A program made the position numbers and the translations under genes. This document shows positions 1-10,078 of a stretch of DNA of 64,000 nt, piece by piece. The stretch is from Thelonectria olida (lineage: Eukaryota > Ascomycota > Sordariomycetes > Hypocreales > Nectriaceae): assembly GCA_020736575.1 (NCBI GenBank), contig JAGPYM010000011.1, positions 372,001 to 436,000 of the forward strand, read 5' to 3'. The notes under the pieces were generated by a model. That model searched no databases and was not told the origin of the DNA. It saw nothing but the letters and a program-made list of their open reading frames with translations. Each line of letters starts with the position of its first letter. Position 1 is the stretch's first letter.

Positions 1-991
1 TTGCCTTGCCGTGAAACATGGGGCAACGGGCAGTGAATGGCCTGGGAAAAAGGTGGTCAGAGTGAAAGTGCAGCTCGTGGAGGCAACCAACTACGAATCA
101 AATGGCAGAGCTGCAGCCTTGAGGGGTTTTCACCCACATGCATGCTGCACTTGTTGGGCTGCGATGCTCATCTCAGCGATTGATTGTGTGTGGGTGGGAC
201 TCGGAGAGAGGAACAGCTTCTCATCGATGTGGGTAGGGGGCGAGCCGAGTCCTACTACGCAGTAAATGCTTGCAGTGTCTCGGGTTTAATCTAGCGGCGG
301 CTGCAGATGGGCCTTCTTCCAGATTTACTGTTCGACCGACTGTCCAGTGAGTCAGTCCATCCACCAAGACACTCACTGGGCACGCACAGGCTGAAGCGTG
401 CCGTGTGTGGAGTGTCGAGGGTGACCCAGCAGAATCGCAATCAGCCCGCCGTCAGCGTGTCAACGAGGGCTGCTCGTTTCTGGCCCCCGTTTGGTTGCAT
501 GTGGTCTGATGCTGCGGCTGCATGGGCCGCCTCCCTCGCCTCGTCCCCGTTGCGCTGCCGTATGCACATATCTATGCACCTGTGTGTGTTGAGCATGAGG
601 AGGAGGGCCTTGAGAGGAGCAAGGGAGGGAGGCCCAAGAGGACACGACCCCATTGCAAGCGCCCCCATCTCCCCCCAACCATCCAATGGCTGTCTCTCAA
701 GACACTGGCCACGACCTGCCATCTGACCAGCCCGTGGCACTCCACAAATGGACCAGTTTTGGCCCTGCGTCCGTTCACTTCTGCAATTTCTCTCCAAAAT
801 CAGGCTCGCAACCCAAGATATATATCTATTCCACCGTCACCTCATCACGGCCATCGCCAAGTGGCACAGTCTGGCCGTCATACTAAGCCCCAAGCTAGCA
901 CTGCGCCGAGGACGCAGCAGCACTCCCTCTAGGTCTGCCTGGAAGCTGCCCATCGGTCAAATCACTTGACCAAGCAGCTGGAGGCACCCCC
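1..991. other. Intergenic region, no gene seen
   Basis: This is the left edge of the window and the upstream region of the coiled-coil gene that starts at 992. Several open frames of 60-140 codons overlap on both strands, but none has fungal-like codon usage, a recognisable domain or convincing splice signals. The last few hundred bases are C-rich and probably include the promoter and 5' leader of the downstream gene. Nothing else can be supported. Confidence 0.5.
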
Positions 992-3796
992 ATGGCCGAC
1001 ACCAGCGACCAGCATCGGCCCTCGGAAGACGGCCTTCCATCAGAGAGCGAGGACTTGTCCAAAGCTCTCGAGAAGCACAATAATCAGGGCGGATTTGACC
1101 TGATAGATAACGAGAAAGGCGCCTCGCAAGCACCTCAGCTGCCACCTTTGCGCCCAATCACCTCGGAATCAGGCCCCAACGATCCACAGCAGTCCACCCA
1201 AAAAGACCGTGAAAAGCTTGCCATAACTTACCCAGAGGAGCCTTGCACATCCAAACCTGCCACCTCCGAAACGAATCGCGAAGACGATTTACTTCGCTTT
1301 CGTTTCATGCCTCGGCACGAACACCCCAGCGATCGAGATTGGGCCGACCCTTTCTCTGCCAGAGGCTATCACGAATTTGGTTACTATGGTGACCCTTCCT
1401 TTGGGTTTCCCGCCACACAGACCGTGCCGTACAATCCCATGAATCATTTTCGTCATGTATACCCTCTGCCGTTGCATCCAGTGCCTTCGCGATCTTCGTC
1501 GCATCCCAGGCCGGCGTTTCCCAGCCCGTATGATTTTGGTCCAGCTCCAAGACCTCCGACCAGAAATGAAGTAAGCAAACCGGACGCCAAAAACGACGAT
1601 GTGGGAAGCGCAAAGAGAGAGACGAACACCAAGGAGGAGGTCGCCAAGCCCAGTGACGAAACTAAAGAATCCGAATCTTCGAAAGAGGAACCAGACAAGC
1701 AAAAACAGGCCAACGAAGCGTCTGGGCAGGGCTCTAAGAGCAGCGACATTGAAGCTTTACTGGAAGCGCTGAGGGCCGAAAAGGATAAATCAACAAGACT
1801 GGAGATGGAGCTGCATTACAAGAGAGAGCTCGAAGCTGAACACGACAAAAGACTAGCACAGATCGAAGCAAGGAACGATCTACTGCAACATGAATTCGAA
1901 GGCCAAAAGGAGTTGCAGCGGGATGCGCTGGCAAAACTGGAGGATGAGAAACACCTCCAAGAAAGGCTTCAAAAGGATCAATTCGACAAACTCCAGCTGG
2001 CCATGGAAAAATTTGGACAGCACGTCGCCATGATGGAGCAGAAGGAGGAGGAACGACGTGCTGAGGAGAAGAAGAAGATCGACGAAGAAAACGAGCGGAA
2101 GAAACAGGAAGAATTGGAGGAGCAGAGAAGAGAAATGGAACAAGAACGCGAGCGAGAAGAAGAGCAGAGAATGCAGGAAGAAAGAGAGAGACAAGAGCAG
2201 CAACGCATAGAAGAGGAACGGCAAGAGGAAGTGAGAAGAAAGCTAGCGGAGGAACGAGAGAAGGACGAGAATCAGAAATCAGAGGACAGGATCCAACAAA
2301 TGGCACAAGAGGCCTTGCAGCGACTACGAGAAGAATGGGCTCAGCACCAAGCAGCAGAAGCCGCAAAGCGAGCTGAGGAGGAGAAGCTAAGATTCGAACA
2401 GGAGGAAAAGGACCGAGCAGCGCGAGAAGAGATGGAACGACTCATGGAAGCCCTTCGGCTGGAAAAGGAACAGCAGATTCAAGAGGAGGAGAGGAAACGT
2501 CAGGAAGCCGACGAGAAGCTGGCAGCCGAGGAGCAAGCTCGCAAGCAAATCGACGAAGAGGTGAAAAGGAACGTCGCAGAGAAGCTCAAAGCCGAGATCG
2601 AAAGACTGCAATCCGATCTACGACGGCACACGCAGGGAGCTCGTCCAGATCTCACCCACGGCAGGGCGCTGACACATTCGCGACCCGAGGGATACCAACA
2701 GGAACAACTGAGCTGGGATCCAACCTGGAAGTTCCCGCCCTCGAATCCGTTTTCTAGCAGGAGTCGCCGGGCGCTTCACAGCCATCATCACCACCAAGAG
2801 CACCAAGAACGGCGCTTCTTGGAGGCAGGTCGTTCATCGACTCCAAGCGTGACAGCAAACGACGACCCCTTTGGCGATGCCGAGGTACAGTCGTCGCACT
2901 GGACGTACAACCCCCAGGTAGATCCGCGAGCGTATTTTGGAGGGCCCGGCCAGACACCACGGTCAAGTTACCAGAATATTGCCCACTCCACTGCTTCCAC
3001 GCCTGTTCCTATGAGGGCCAGTCAATACGGCGACGAGGTCGACTCGGTCTACGACGGTGACGAAGGCGGCGTCCCCTCTCAGAACCCCTGGCACCAAGGA
3101 CGACGAGCGCAATCTGACGGAACCGCCCACTCAAATCTGGGGGGCTCACAATCCAACCCCCGTCCGGCCAGCGCTTTTACGAACGGCGATGGGTACGGAA
3201 TGGGCACGGCGGGCCAGTATCTTTCAAAGGGGTACATGTCGGACCCGGACGCAGCCAACATGCGAAGCCTCTCACAAACCCCCGTTCCTCCCAGGAGCGG
3301 CATTCGCAGTCCGGTATACGACTGGAGCGCCGTGAATGGATCGCGGCTGCGAGAGTACGTCCAAGTCACTGGTCGTAGCCGCACATCAACGCCGCGGCCT
3401 CGCAAGCAACACGGCTCCATGGAGCCTCCTCCCGTGCCAACGCCTCCGACAGAGACACCGCCGCATCAACAAACACGTGGCAGATCGTCCCAAGCGAGTC
3501 CAGTCCTCAATGCCAACGGACCCTTCTCCGATGGTCGAGCGAGTGTCGAAGGATTCCCGCCACCCTCGTCCGTGTCCCAACAGAGCCCACAGGTCATACA
3601 GTATCTTCCGCTGGACCAGGTCACGGCCATGGCGGCCTTTAAGAATGTCCCTGTTATCATGATGCCGGTGGTTCCGCTGTATAGCATGCAGTTCGGTCAG
3701 CCATTCGAGCAGGATGGGAGCGTACGGGAGTCGGTGGATGGGGAGGACAAGGAACAGGCGCAATCGACGAATCCTTACATGTCGAATGGACTTTAG
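992..3796 (+). CDS. Long coiled-coil protein of unknown function
   Basis: This is a single uninterrupted 934-codon frame starting at ATG 992. The N-terminal 250 residues are polar and proline-rich, with a Lys/Glu-rich stretch near residues 195-245. Residues about 250-545 form a dense Glu/Arg/Gln/Lys coiled coil with long runs of E, R and K. The C-terminal 390 residues are low-complexity and rich in Ser, Pro, Gly and His, including a short His cluster. A small hydrophobic segment (PVIMMPVVPLYSMQF) lies near the C-terminus. No catalytic motif is visible. The layout suits a cytoskeletal, septal or scaffold protein, but that is inference from composition only. The coiled-coil frame is long, and the antisense frames beneath it are Ser/Leu-rich shadows. 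I do not recognise a named family. Confidence 0.85.
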   Translation: MADTSDQHRPSEDGLPSESEDLSKALEKHNNQGGFDLIDNEKGASQAPQLPPLRPITSESGPNDPQQSTQKDREKLAITYPEEPCTSKPATSETNREDDLLRFRFMPRHEHPSDRDWADPFSARGYHEFGYYGDPSFGFPATQTVPYNPMNHFRHVYPLPLHPVPSRSSSHPRPAFPSPYDFGPAPRPPTRNEVSKPDAKNDDVGSAKRETNTKEEVAKPSDETKESESSKEEPDKQKQANEASGQGSKSSDIEALLEALRAEKDKSTRLEMELHYKRELEAEHDKRLAQIEARNDLLQHEFEGQKELQRDALAKLEDEKHLQERLQKDQFDKLQLAMEKFGQHVAMMEQKEEERRAEEKKKIDEENERKKQEELEEQRREMEQEREREEEQRMQEERERQEQQRIEEERQEEVRRKLAEEREKDENQKSEDRIQQMAQEALQRLREEWAQHQAAEAAKRAEEEKLRFEQEEKDRAAREEMERLMEALRLEKEQQIQEEERKRQEADEKLAAEEQARKQIDEEVKRNVAEKLKAEIERLQSDLRRHTQGARPDLTHGRALTHSRPEGYQQEQLSWDPTWKFPPSNPFSSRSRRALHSHHHHQEHQERRFLEAGRSSTPSVTANDDPFGDAEVQSSHWTYNPQVDPRAYFGGPGQTPRSSYQNIAHSTASTPVPMRASQYGDEVDSVYDGDEGGVPSQNPWHQGRRAQSDGTAHSNLGGSQSNPRPASAFTNGDGYGMGTAGQYLSKGYMSDPDAANMRSLSQTPVPPRSGIRSPVYDWSAVNGSRLREYVQVTGRSRTSTPRPRKQHGSMEPPPVPTPPTETPPHQQTRGRSSQASPVLNANGPFSDGRASVEGFPPPSSVSQQSPQVIQYLPLDQVTAMAAFKNVPVIMMPVVPLYSMQFGQPFEQDGSVRESVDGEDKEQAQSTNPYMSNGL

Positions 3797-4612
3797 GGTT
3801 ATAAGTTTCTTTTATTAATCAAATATATTAATTTCACGGTTATGGTTCCTTATCTCTGTACTGCCTGGGTAATGTCTACTCGCGACCACACATATACTCC
3901 CTTCCCCTACTAAGAATACAGGTACAAGGCACACTGCTTGATACACGTAGGCACGCTTGAAGATAGGTACGCAGATGAGAGACTGCGCTCATTTTCAAGC
4001 AGCGTATCAACGCCATGTCTGAACCGAGGTTTTTAACCACTTAGGAATAGGGTTTAGGCTAGGTTGGGATAGGGCTCAGGATAGGAATAGGATTCAGGTT
4101 ATGGGTAGGGTCTAGAGCTGTGAACATAATTAAGCTTGGTTAGGCGTCAGGTATTAGTTATTTGTATCGTTCCAGTCCCATTGGTTTTCGGGGTCTTCTC
4201 TTCTTTGGAGACTGCCAATTGCCGCGCTTCGCGATACTTCTGTTCGTGTGCCTTAGTCCGAGGAGCAAGGGTCGGGGTCCTTGGTTCGATCGAGGGCAAA
4301 ACGATATTTTAATTGAGAACACCATGGGCGTCGTAGTTGCTGTCGAATCCGTCGGAGTCATCCGATTCGTCATTGGCGGGTTGTTCACCAACTCTCCGAA
4401 CCTCCTCATTACGTCTCCAGTTACTGCTGCTGGTGGGTTTTGGAAAGGGAAAGAGACCGCTCAAGTGCCAGGACTGCCCTGTGTACAATTAAGTAAAGGT
4501 CCCTTGTGCGGCTATTGTAATAGAAGTCGAAGGTGTTCATCACTATAAAAAAGGAATAATTGTCTGGAGTAGAAATTGCAGAAAAGGCTACCGATGACAA
4601 AAAGAAAATGAG
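3797..4612. other. Intergenic region with TTAGGG-like degenerate tract
   Basis: This region lies between the coiled-coil gene and tRNA-Asn. It contains the degenerate G-rich tract listed separately at 4041-4120. A 128-codon frame at 4162-4548 has no recognisable protein features and was not called. Confidence 0.5.
4041..4120 (+). repeat. Degenerate telomere-like tract (TTAGGG/ATAGGR variants)
   Basis: About 80 bases consist of variants of a hexamer resembling the fungal telomere unit TTAGGG. Elements seen in order include TTAGGAATAGGG, TTTAGGCTAGG, GATAGGG, GATAGGAATAGG, ATGGGTAGGG. The G-rich strand is the plus strand. The copies are imperfect and there is no long pure array, so this is at most an old interstitial telomere-like sequence or a locally expanded simple repeat. 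Confidence 0.5.
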
Positions 4613-4686
4613 CTCCCCGAGATGGGCTCGAACCATCAACCTCCTGATTAACAGTCAGACGCGCTAGCCAATTGCGCCATCGGGGA
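4613..4686 (-). tRNA. tRNA-Asn (GTT anticodon), intronless
   Basis: The minus strand folds into a complete 74-nt cloverleaf. The 7-bp acceptor stem is TCCCCGA paired with TCGGGGA, followed by discriminator G. The D stem is GCGC/GCGC around loop AATTGGCTA. The anticodon stem TCTGA/TCAGG (one G-T pair) encloses loop CTGTTAA, giving anticodon GTT for asparagine. The variable loop is AGGTT. The T arm is GATGG/CCATC around TTCGAGC. There is no intron, and CCA is not encoded, as expected for a eukaryotic nuclear tRNA. Confidence 0.96.
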
Positions 4687-5665
4687 TATCCGAATTTGGA
4701 TATAGATTTCCGACAACTTGCAACTTATGAATCATTTCGCAATGATTTTCAAGATGTCAATCTTCACCAGTCTTCTGAAGGAAGGGAACCCTGCTTGGGC
4801 CTTACCGAAGCCTTGAAGAGATACACTTCACCTCCCTTCAAATCTTTCTAGATTTCAACTTTCCATCTCTTTCCAAATTCACCCAACATGTCCCAAGCTG
4901 AACCGCGGAGTGTCGACAATCCATTTGGTCTAATACTGATTTAAGTATGCGTCAAAATCCGGCCGACTCTGGCCTTCCACAACAACTCAACAGCAATCTT
5001 TCTCCTGCATCTTACCCTAGAGTGTCAGGGGCTTCTCAAGGCCACTTGGAAGCTCTTAGACGTCTGGTCCTATCGCCAATGGCTTGTTCCATATCAATCG
5101 GAAATCGAACATGGCCGCTAGCTACCCTACAAAGACTATCTCTCTCCGCTGGGATAAAGAAAAAGTGGCACTAACAACTCCGGACGTGAGAGTTTTCCAC
5201 TCTAAACTCTATAATGACTTCTCCTCGGATGTATTTAGGCGCCTTCCATCCGGTTAATTCATCGGCGGAAGAGGAACAGGGGAAAACGGGGAAGTGGAAT
5301 GAAGAGGGTGCCATGTACCACGCTCGCTCTGTCTGGACAACCATTCGTTTCTCGATTCCTCAAGGCGCGACGAGCCTACCAATGATTATTAGTGGTGGCG
5401 GGACAAGAGATAGTATTGAGTTAACGAACAGAGAGTCGATCTACAGAGTTGTGAAGGATGGGTATCCTCAGATGGGTGGGATTTGTAGTTGTCCGCCACA
5501 TTGCCCTATTCTGTTTCAAAGTTTCCTCATTCTATCTACGTTCATGTGGCCTTTACTACGTGAGGGCAATGGTTCCTAGTGAGAAAAGTATGCACTCTAG
5601 ATGGCACGATCAAGAGTAGGGGCTGAATATCATGGTATTATCTAAACAACCCTATAAGCTAGAAC
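4687..5665. other. Intergenic region, no gene seen
   Basis: This stretch lies between tRNA-Asn and the 3' end of the beta-helix gene. Open frames at 4947-5174 and 5214-5579 lack any recognisable domain, signal peptide or good splice partners. No repeats or RNA structures were noticed. Confidence 0.5.
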
Positions 5666-7155
5666 CTAGTTGGAAATGGGCTTGGCAACTCCGCCGCCCG
5701 ACAACTTAATGGTGCGTCCCTGGAGCCACCGGTTCTTGGTCGTGCTAGAATTGTAGTAAAGGTTGTGTCCGTTGCTGAAGACGTTGGAGAGAGTCTTGTC
5801 CGAGTCGGTAAAGTTCTGGAGAGTAGTCGACTTGGTCAAGGTCCAGTTGCTGGTCTTGTCAAGGGCAACGCCGAACGAGGCCTTTCCGTAGCCGGAGTAG
5901 GCGGCGCCGGTCCACGAACTGTACGAGCTCAGAGCCCAGTTGATGGAGCTCCCGTTGTAGGCGACGAGGTCGCCCTTGAGAGCAGACTCCTTGACCTTGA
6001 CAGACACCTCGGCGGGCTTCAGGTTGCTGTTCTCCTCGTAGCCGGCGTAGTGGTTGAACTCCTGGGTGATCTGCGAGTAGTTGGCCGAGACGAGGACGCC
6101 AGAGGTGTGGTTGAGTTGGGTATTGTCGATGAGCACGTCGATGACAATGTTGCCGAACCACAGACCCGGCATGGTCTTGCCAAGAGTGGTAATCTTGGAG
6201 TCCTTGAGCTTCAGGTTGGCACCCGAGCGTCGTTCCGACGAACTGAAGATAGCAACGCCGCCGAGGAGACCGGCAGTGGCATCACAGTTGACGAGTGTGG
6301 CGTTCTGCGTGCCGTCCATGAAGACGACGGGGCCGTTGTCGGAGTGGGAGATGACATTCTCGGCATAGATCTCACCGAGAGCATAGTAAGTAGCAGATCC
6401 AACGCCGGCGCAGTGAGAGACCGAGTCGTAGACGTAGATGTAACCAGCGGGCGAGTCTCCGGAGAAGGCAGAAGAGCGAGTGCCGCCTGAGAAATGGTTG
6501 AGGTTGCGGCCAATGATGGTTCCGTTGCCGGAGCCGTAGAGTCCGTGGGCCACGGGGCCGCTGGAATAGAGCCAGGCGTTGTTCAGCTTGACGACAGTGT
6601 CTGTGCCGTAGGAGTAGACATTGGCAGCACCATTGTGAACGGTGATGTTCACATGCTCCAGAGTAGCAGAAGAGGCATTGGCCTGTGATGATTAGTCGTT
6701 TGTGCAACTTGCGAAGAGAGGATGCGGGCATACCACATTGACAGCAGAATTGAAGCCATAGAAACTCGCCTCGTTGAGGTTGGTCGAGTAGCCCTCTTTC
6801 AGGATGTCGACATAGGAGGCAGTCAGATGAGCTCCCTTATGCACGAGAATAACACTGGTGTCATTCTTGTCGACCGAGTAGACCTTGTGAGACACAGACT
6901 TGCGGCCCTTGCTGAAGGTGTAGGCAGCCTCGACTATTTGCGTGTAAGTGGTTAGTCAAAGGCATCTTCCCCAGGTATTGGATGATTCGACTTACTGTCT
7001 CGTGGCTGAGACTCAATGAATGGAATGTCATAATCAGCCAGAAGCGCATCATCCGCAACCCAATCTTTAGGCAAGATGGTATCCGAGGGGTCGTTGACCG
7101 TGACAGTCGCCGCAACCGCCCGCATGAGCGCAGCCAAGACAAGGTAAGAAGCCAT
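5666..7155 (-). CDS. Secreted right-handed beta-helix-like protein
   Basis: There are three exons: 7155-6996, 6933-6734 and 6682-5666, giving 458 residues. Intron 1 (62 nt) has donor GTAAGT and acceptor ATAG and splits a codon in phase 1. Intron 2 (51 nt) starts GTATGC, ends ACAG and is phase 0. The start ATG at 7155 begins a signal peptide (MASYLVLAALMRAVAATV); an upstream in-frame TTG is ignored. The mature part is rich in Ser, Thr, Gly and Asn, with many N-glycosylation sequons. It has repeated short strands of the type 'NVxxHxGAANVYSYG' and 'ATLVNCDAT' ending in 'SNGHNLYYNSS', a pattern typical of parallel beta-helix proteins. The product is probably extracellular and may be carbohydrate-active or adhesive, but no catalytic residues were identified. 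The gene is divergent from the dioxygenase gene at 8677. Confidence 0.85.
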
Positions 7156-8676
7156 TGTGAATCTCAAGGAGAAGAGCCGAAGTAGGTATTCTGGAGCTGG
7201 TGCTGGTGCTGAGTTGCCTGCTTGAGTCCTGCTCCATCATCTTCGAGGGCATCCAAAGCGTCTATTATATACTCATTTATTTTCCTAATGCATCTATATC
7301 CTCGTCGTCCTAGAGCGTACGTAAACAGCAAAACGTCCCCAGCCATTGCAAAAGCATGGGTGAGGCATCGGGATGTGGCCTGCGATATATGCTCGGCTCC
7401 ACACGAATGATCCCCGCAGGATGGCCCGACAAAGCGGAGACTCAAAGAGAGTTATAGACCATATGCTGCGAAGATTCAAGGCCAAGGGTTGGGTGCTACC
7501 TTGTGATCTGCTCGATTTCCCCGCGTTGCCGTAGCTTATTGCTCCAGACTCCAGATTACCCCGGACTTCGGTTCGGGCCCGCTCTGGGATGAGAGCGCGG
7601 AGATGTGAGGATGGAGCCATGGCCAAGACGGCAAAGATTATCGTCTTCGTTGGATAGAAATGTCATGAAATTTGTGACTTAGATGGATGGCCTACTATGC
7701 TATATCGTTCCTATATGCAATATGTGAACGAGTTCGTCTCTGCTACCCAACGTGTTTGAAAAGCTGCAACTCGGGGTAAGCAAGTCAGCCAGATCTCCAA
7801 CGTCGATTGGCTTGAACCAAACAATTGCCGCCCAGAGGGTGGGAGAAAGCAACATCATTAGCACGGATTCATTCCTAGCATGGACACAATCAATAGTTCG
7901 GATGAACCCTCCTCCATCCGAAGCATCAACACAATGCAACGCTTCAATTTCCTGGGGTATTCGAACATTCGGCCGAAAAGGCGTCAGTGCGGGCCACCCG
8001 ATCAACATGCAGGCTTTTGAGTGATCAAGCTCTAAAAGGGCGGTTGTTGATGCCGAGGGGAGACGGACCTGAGGGCTTTTTGGGCGTGTTTTCCCCCGCT
8101 TCGGTGAGAGTCGTCGTCATCATCCAAGTCCTTTAATATCTAGTGCTGGCCTCGGTCGCTTGACCCCGCAATAGCTCCTTTCTTTTATTGTGCTTGTATC
8201 CGTATTTGATTACAGCTGTAACCTTGGTCCATTTGGCAAGGTTTGCGTGTAAGCCATGGACGAGCTGGAGATTCTTGTCACGAGAGGCCCAAAGAGGATA
8301 GAAGCAAACTGAGCAGTTGAACTACTACCTGAGCCATCCATAGCCCATCTCACTACATTCTCAACCATGCCTAAGGTTATCATGTAAGTTGGCCAAGTAG
8401 GTCAACACGACACCCAGTCCATCACGGCATTTTCTCAGACCTCCCTCAAAGATGACCGATCTGGCCCCCCAATCAGCCCCTCCACGATGTTGACTATCTC
8501 TCTTTTTGCCCTTTGTTCGCCTGTCGGACAGAATTCCGTCTGTCCTCTCAGCCCCACTTGTCACCACCATATATCTTGCAGACATTCGGAATTCACGTCC
8601 CGATGAAAACGAAGACTCTTTAACTTCGCAAGTAATCAAACGCACTCCGTTCTTTCAGTTTTGACTTTGTGGGAAA
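7156..8676. other. Divergent intergenic region
   Basis: This 1.5-kb stretch separates the start of the beta-helix gene (minus) from the start of the PhyH-family gene (plus). It should contain both promoters. Short open frames on both strands look random. No clear known binding site or repeat could be supported. Confidence 0.5.
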
Positions 8677-9891
8677 ATGTCTTCTCAGAAAGCTACTACG
8701 AACGGTACCAATGGTATTCTCTCAGACCAGGGTCAATCCCGTCTGTACACCCTATCGCCGGCCCCGTCCATAGACGCTTTCAAGGCCATATGCGCCCAGA
8801 GCGCTACTAAGGAGCAGTACCCATTGGCCACGTCCATTGAAAAGAACGTGCCCATATACAAGCTCGCGCCCTTCTCCAGTCTCTCCGAGGACCAGAAGCT
8901 GGCTCTGCAGGATGAGTGGTACCGCGTGCTCCTCCATGGGCCCGGCGTCCTAGTCACCAGCGGCCTCTACACGGACAACGCGGTCATCGACGAAGCTACG
9001 GAGACATTCCACGACATCATCAAGCAGGAAAAGCTTGCCTCCAAGACTCAGGGGGATCACTTTGCCGGCGCGGGCAAAAACGACCGCATCTGGAACTCCT
9101 TCAGCAAGCACGGCCTGGCCAACCCGGCCTCGTTCTTGAAGTACTACTCCAACCCTTACCTTGATCTGATCTCGGCCGCGTGGTTGGGCCCCGGCTACCG
9201 TCTCACGGCCCAGGTGAACAACGTCAAGCCGGGCTCTGGCCCGCAGGTCTCTCACCGCGACTACCATCTGGGCTTCATGTCCGCTGAGCGCTGCGGCGGG
9301 TATCCTCGTGCCATGCAAGTCGCCAGCCAGTGTCTGACGCTCCAAGGCGCCGTCGCCCATGTCGACGTGCCCCTTGAGAGCGGCCCCACGCGTCTTCTTC
9401 CCTTCAGCCAGGCCTTCTCGGCCGGATATATGGCGTACCGGCTCCCGCAGTTTGACGAGTACTTTCTGCAAAACTACATTGCTCTGCCACTTCAAAAGGG
9501 CGACGGCATCTTCTTCAACCCGGCCTTGTCGCACGCAGCTGGAGAGAATGTCTCGTCCGACATCAACCGCCTTGTGAATTTGTTGCAAATTAGTAGTGCG
9601 TTTGGCAAGCCGATGGAGACGATTGACGCGTATCCGCTGGTTGAGAGCACCTGGGACCAATTGACGGACATGTACAAGGAAAAGGGCTTGACGGACAAGA
9701 TCAAGGCCTTTGTTCTCACCGTAGGCGAGGGGTATCCTTTCCCGACGAACCTGGACAACAACGCTCCCAAGTCTGACGACATGGCGCCGGACTCGGAGCA
9801 GGATGTCATTCTCAATGCCCTCTTGGCTGGGAAGAACAAAGGCGAGGTTCTCAAAGACCTCGCCAAGTTTCGAGCTGATGCGAGGCCTTGA
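8677..9891 (+). CDS. Phytanoyl-CoA dioxygenase (PhyH) family protein
   Basis: This is an intronless 404-residue protein. Enzymes of this family are non-haem Fe(II)/2-oxoglutarate oxygenases of the double-stranded beta-helix fold. The iron triad is visible: HxD at His193/Asp195 in 'SHRDYHLGF' and the distal histidine near residue 286 in 'NPALSHAAGEN'. Arg298 in 'INRLVNLLQ', 12 residues later, is the expected 2-oxoglutarate carboxylate ligand. The spacing matches fungal PhyH-like proteins, many of which hydroxylate small molecules. The substrate cannot be told from sequence, and no polyketide, terpene or peptide synthase lies nearby, so a role in secondary metabolism is not implied. Strong third-position C/G bias supports the frame; a 236-codon antisense frame beneath it is a shadow. 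Confidence 0.9.
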   Translation: MSSQKATTNGTNGILSDQGQSRLYTLSPAPSIDAFKAICAQSATKEQYPLATSIEKNVPIYKLAPFSSLSEDQKLALQDEWYRVLLHGPGVLVTSGLYTDNAVIDEATETFHDIIKQEKLASKTQGDHFAGAGKNDRIWNSFSKHGLANPASFLKYYSNPYLDLISAAWLGPGYRLTAQVNNVKPGSGPQVSHRDYHLGFMSAERCGGYPRAMQVASQCLTLQGAVAHVDVPLESGPTRLLPFSQAFSAGYMAYRLPQFDEYFLQNYIALPLQKGDGIFFNPALSHAAGENVSSDINRLVNLLQISSAFGKPMETIDAYPLVESTWDQLTDMYKEKGLTDKIKAFVLTVGEGYPFPTNLDNNAPKSDDMAPDSEQDVILNALLAGKNKGEVLKDLAKFRADARP

Positions 9892-10078
9892 TTTTGGAGG
9901 TTCTGAATGTAATTACAAAATGGGGGACTTGAGAAATGATGCTCAAGCTTGACATTGGCAATGCGTACCAAGCACCCTAGTTCTACTGAATTATTAGTAT
10001 TTGTTTACTCATTTCATCCCTTATCGGATTTGGATTTTAACTTTGTCTACTCCATATCTACGAGGATGTGTCCGATAC

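Noticed and set aside
5765..6490. 241-codon plus-strand frame opposite the beta-helix gene
   Set aside because: It is a Val/Gly/Asp-rich antisense shadow of a real gene with strong codon bias.
8950..9660. 236-codon minus-strand frame opposite the PhyH-family gene
   Set aside because: It is an antisense shadow produced by strong third-position G/C bias; the sense frame has the iron-binding triad.
8677..9891. Secondary-metabolite cluster around the PhyH-family oxygenase
   Set aside because: No synthase, P450 or transporter is adjacent; the neighbours are a beta-helix protein and an RNA methyltransferase.
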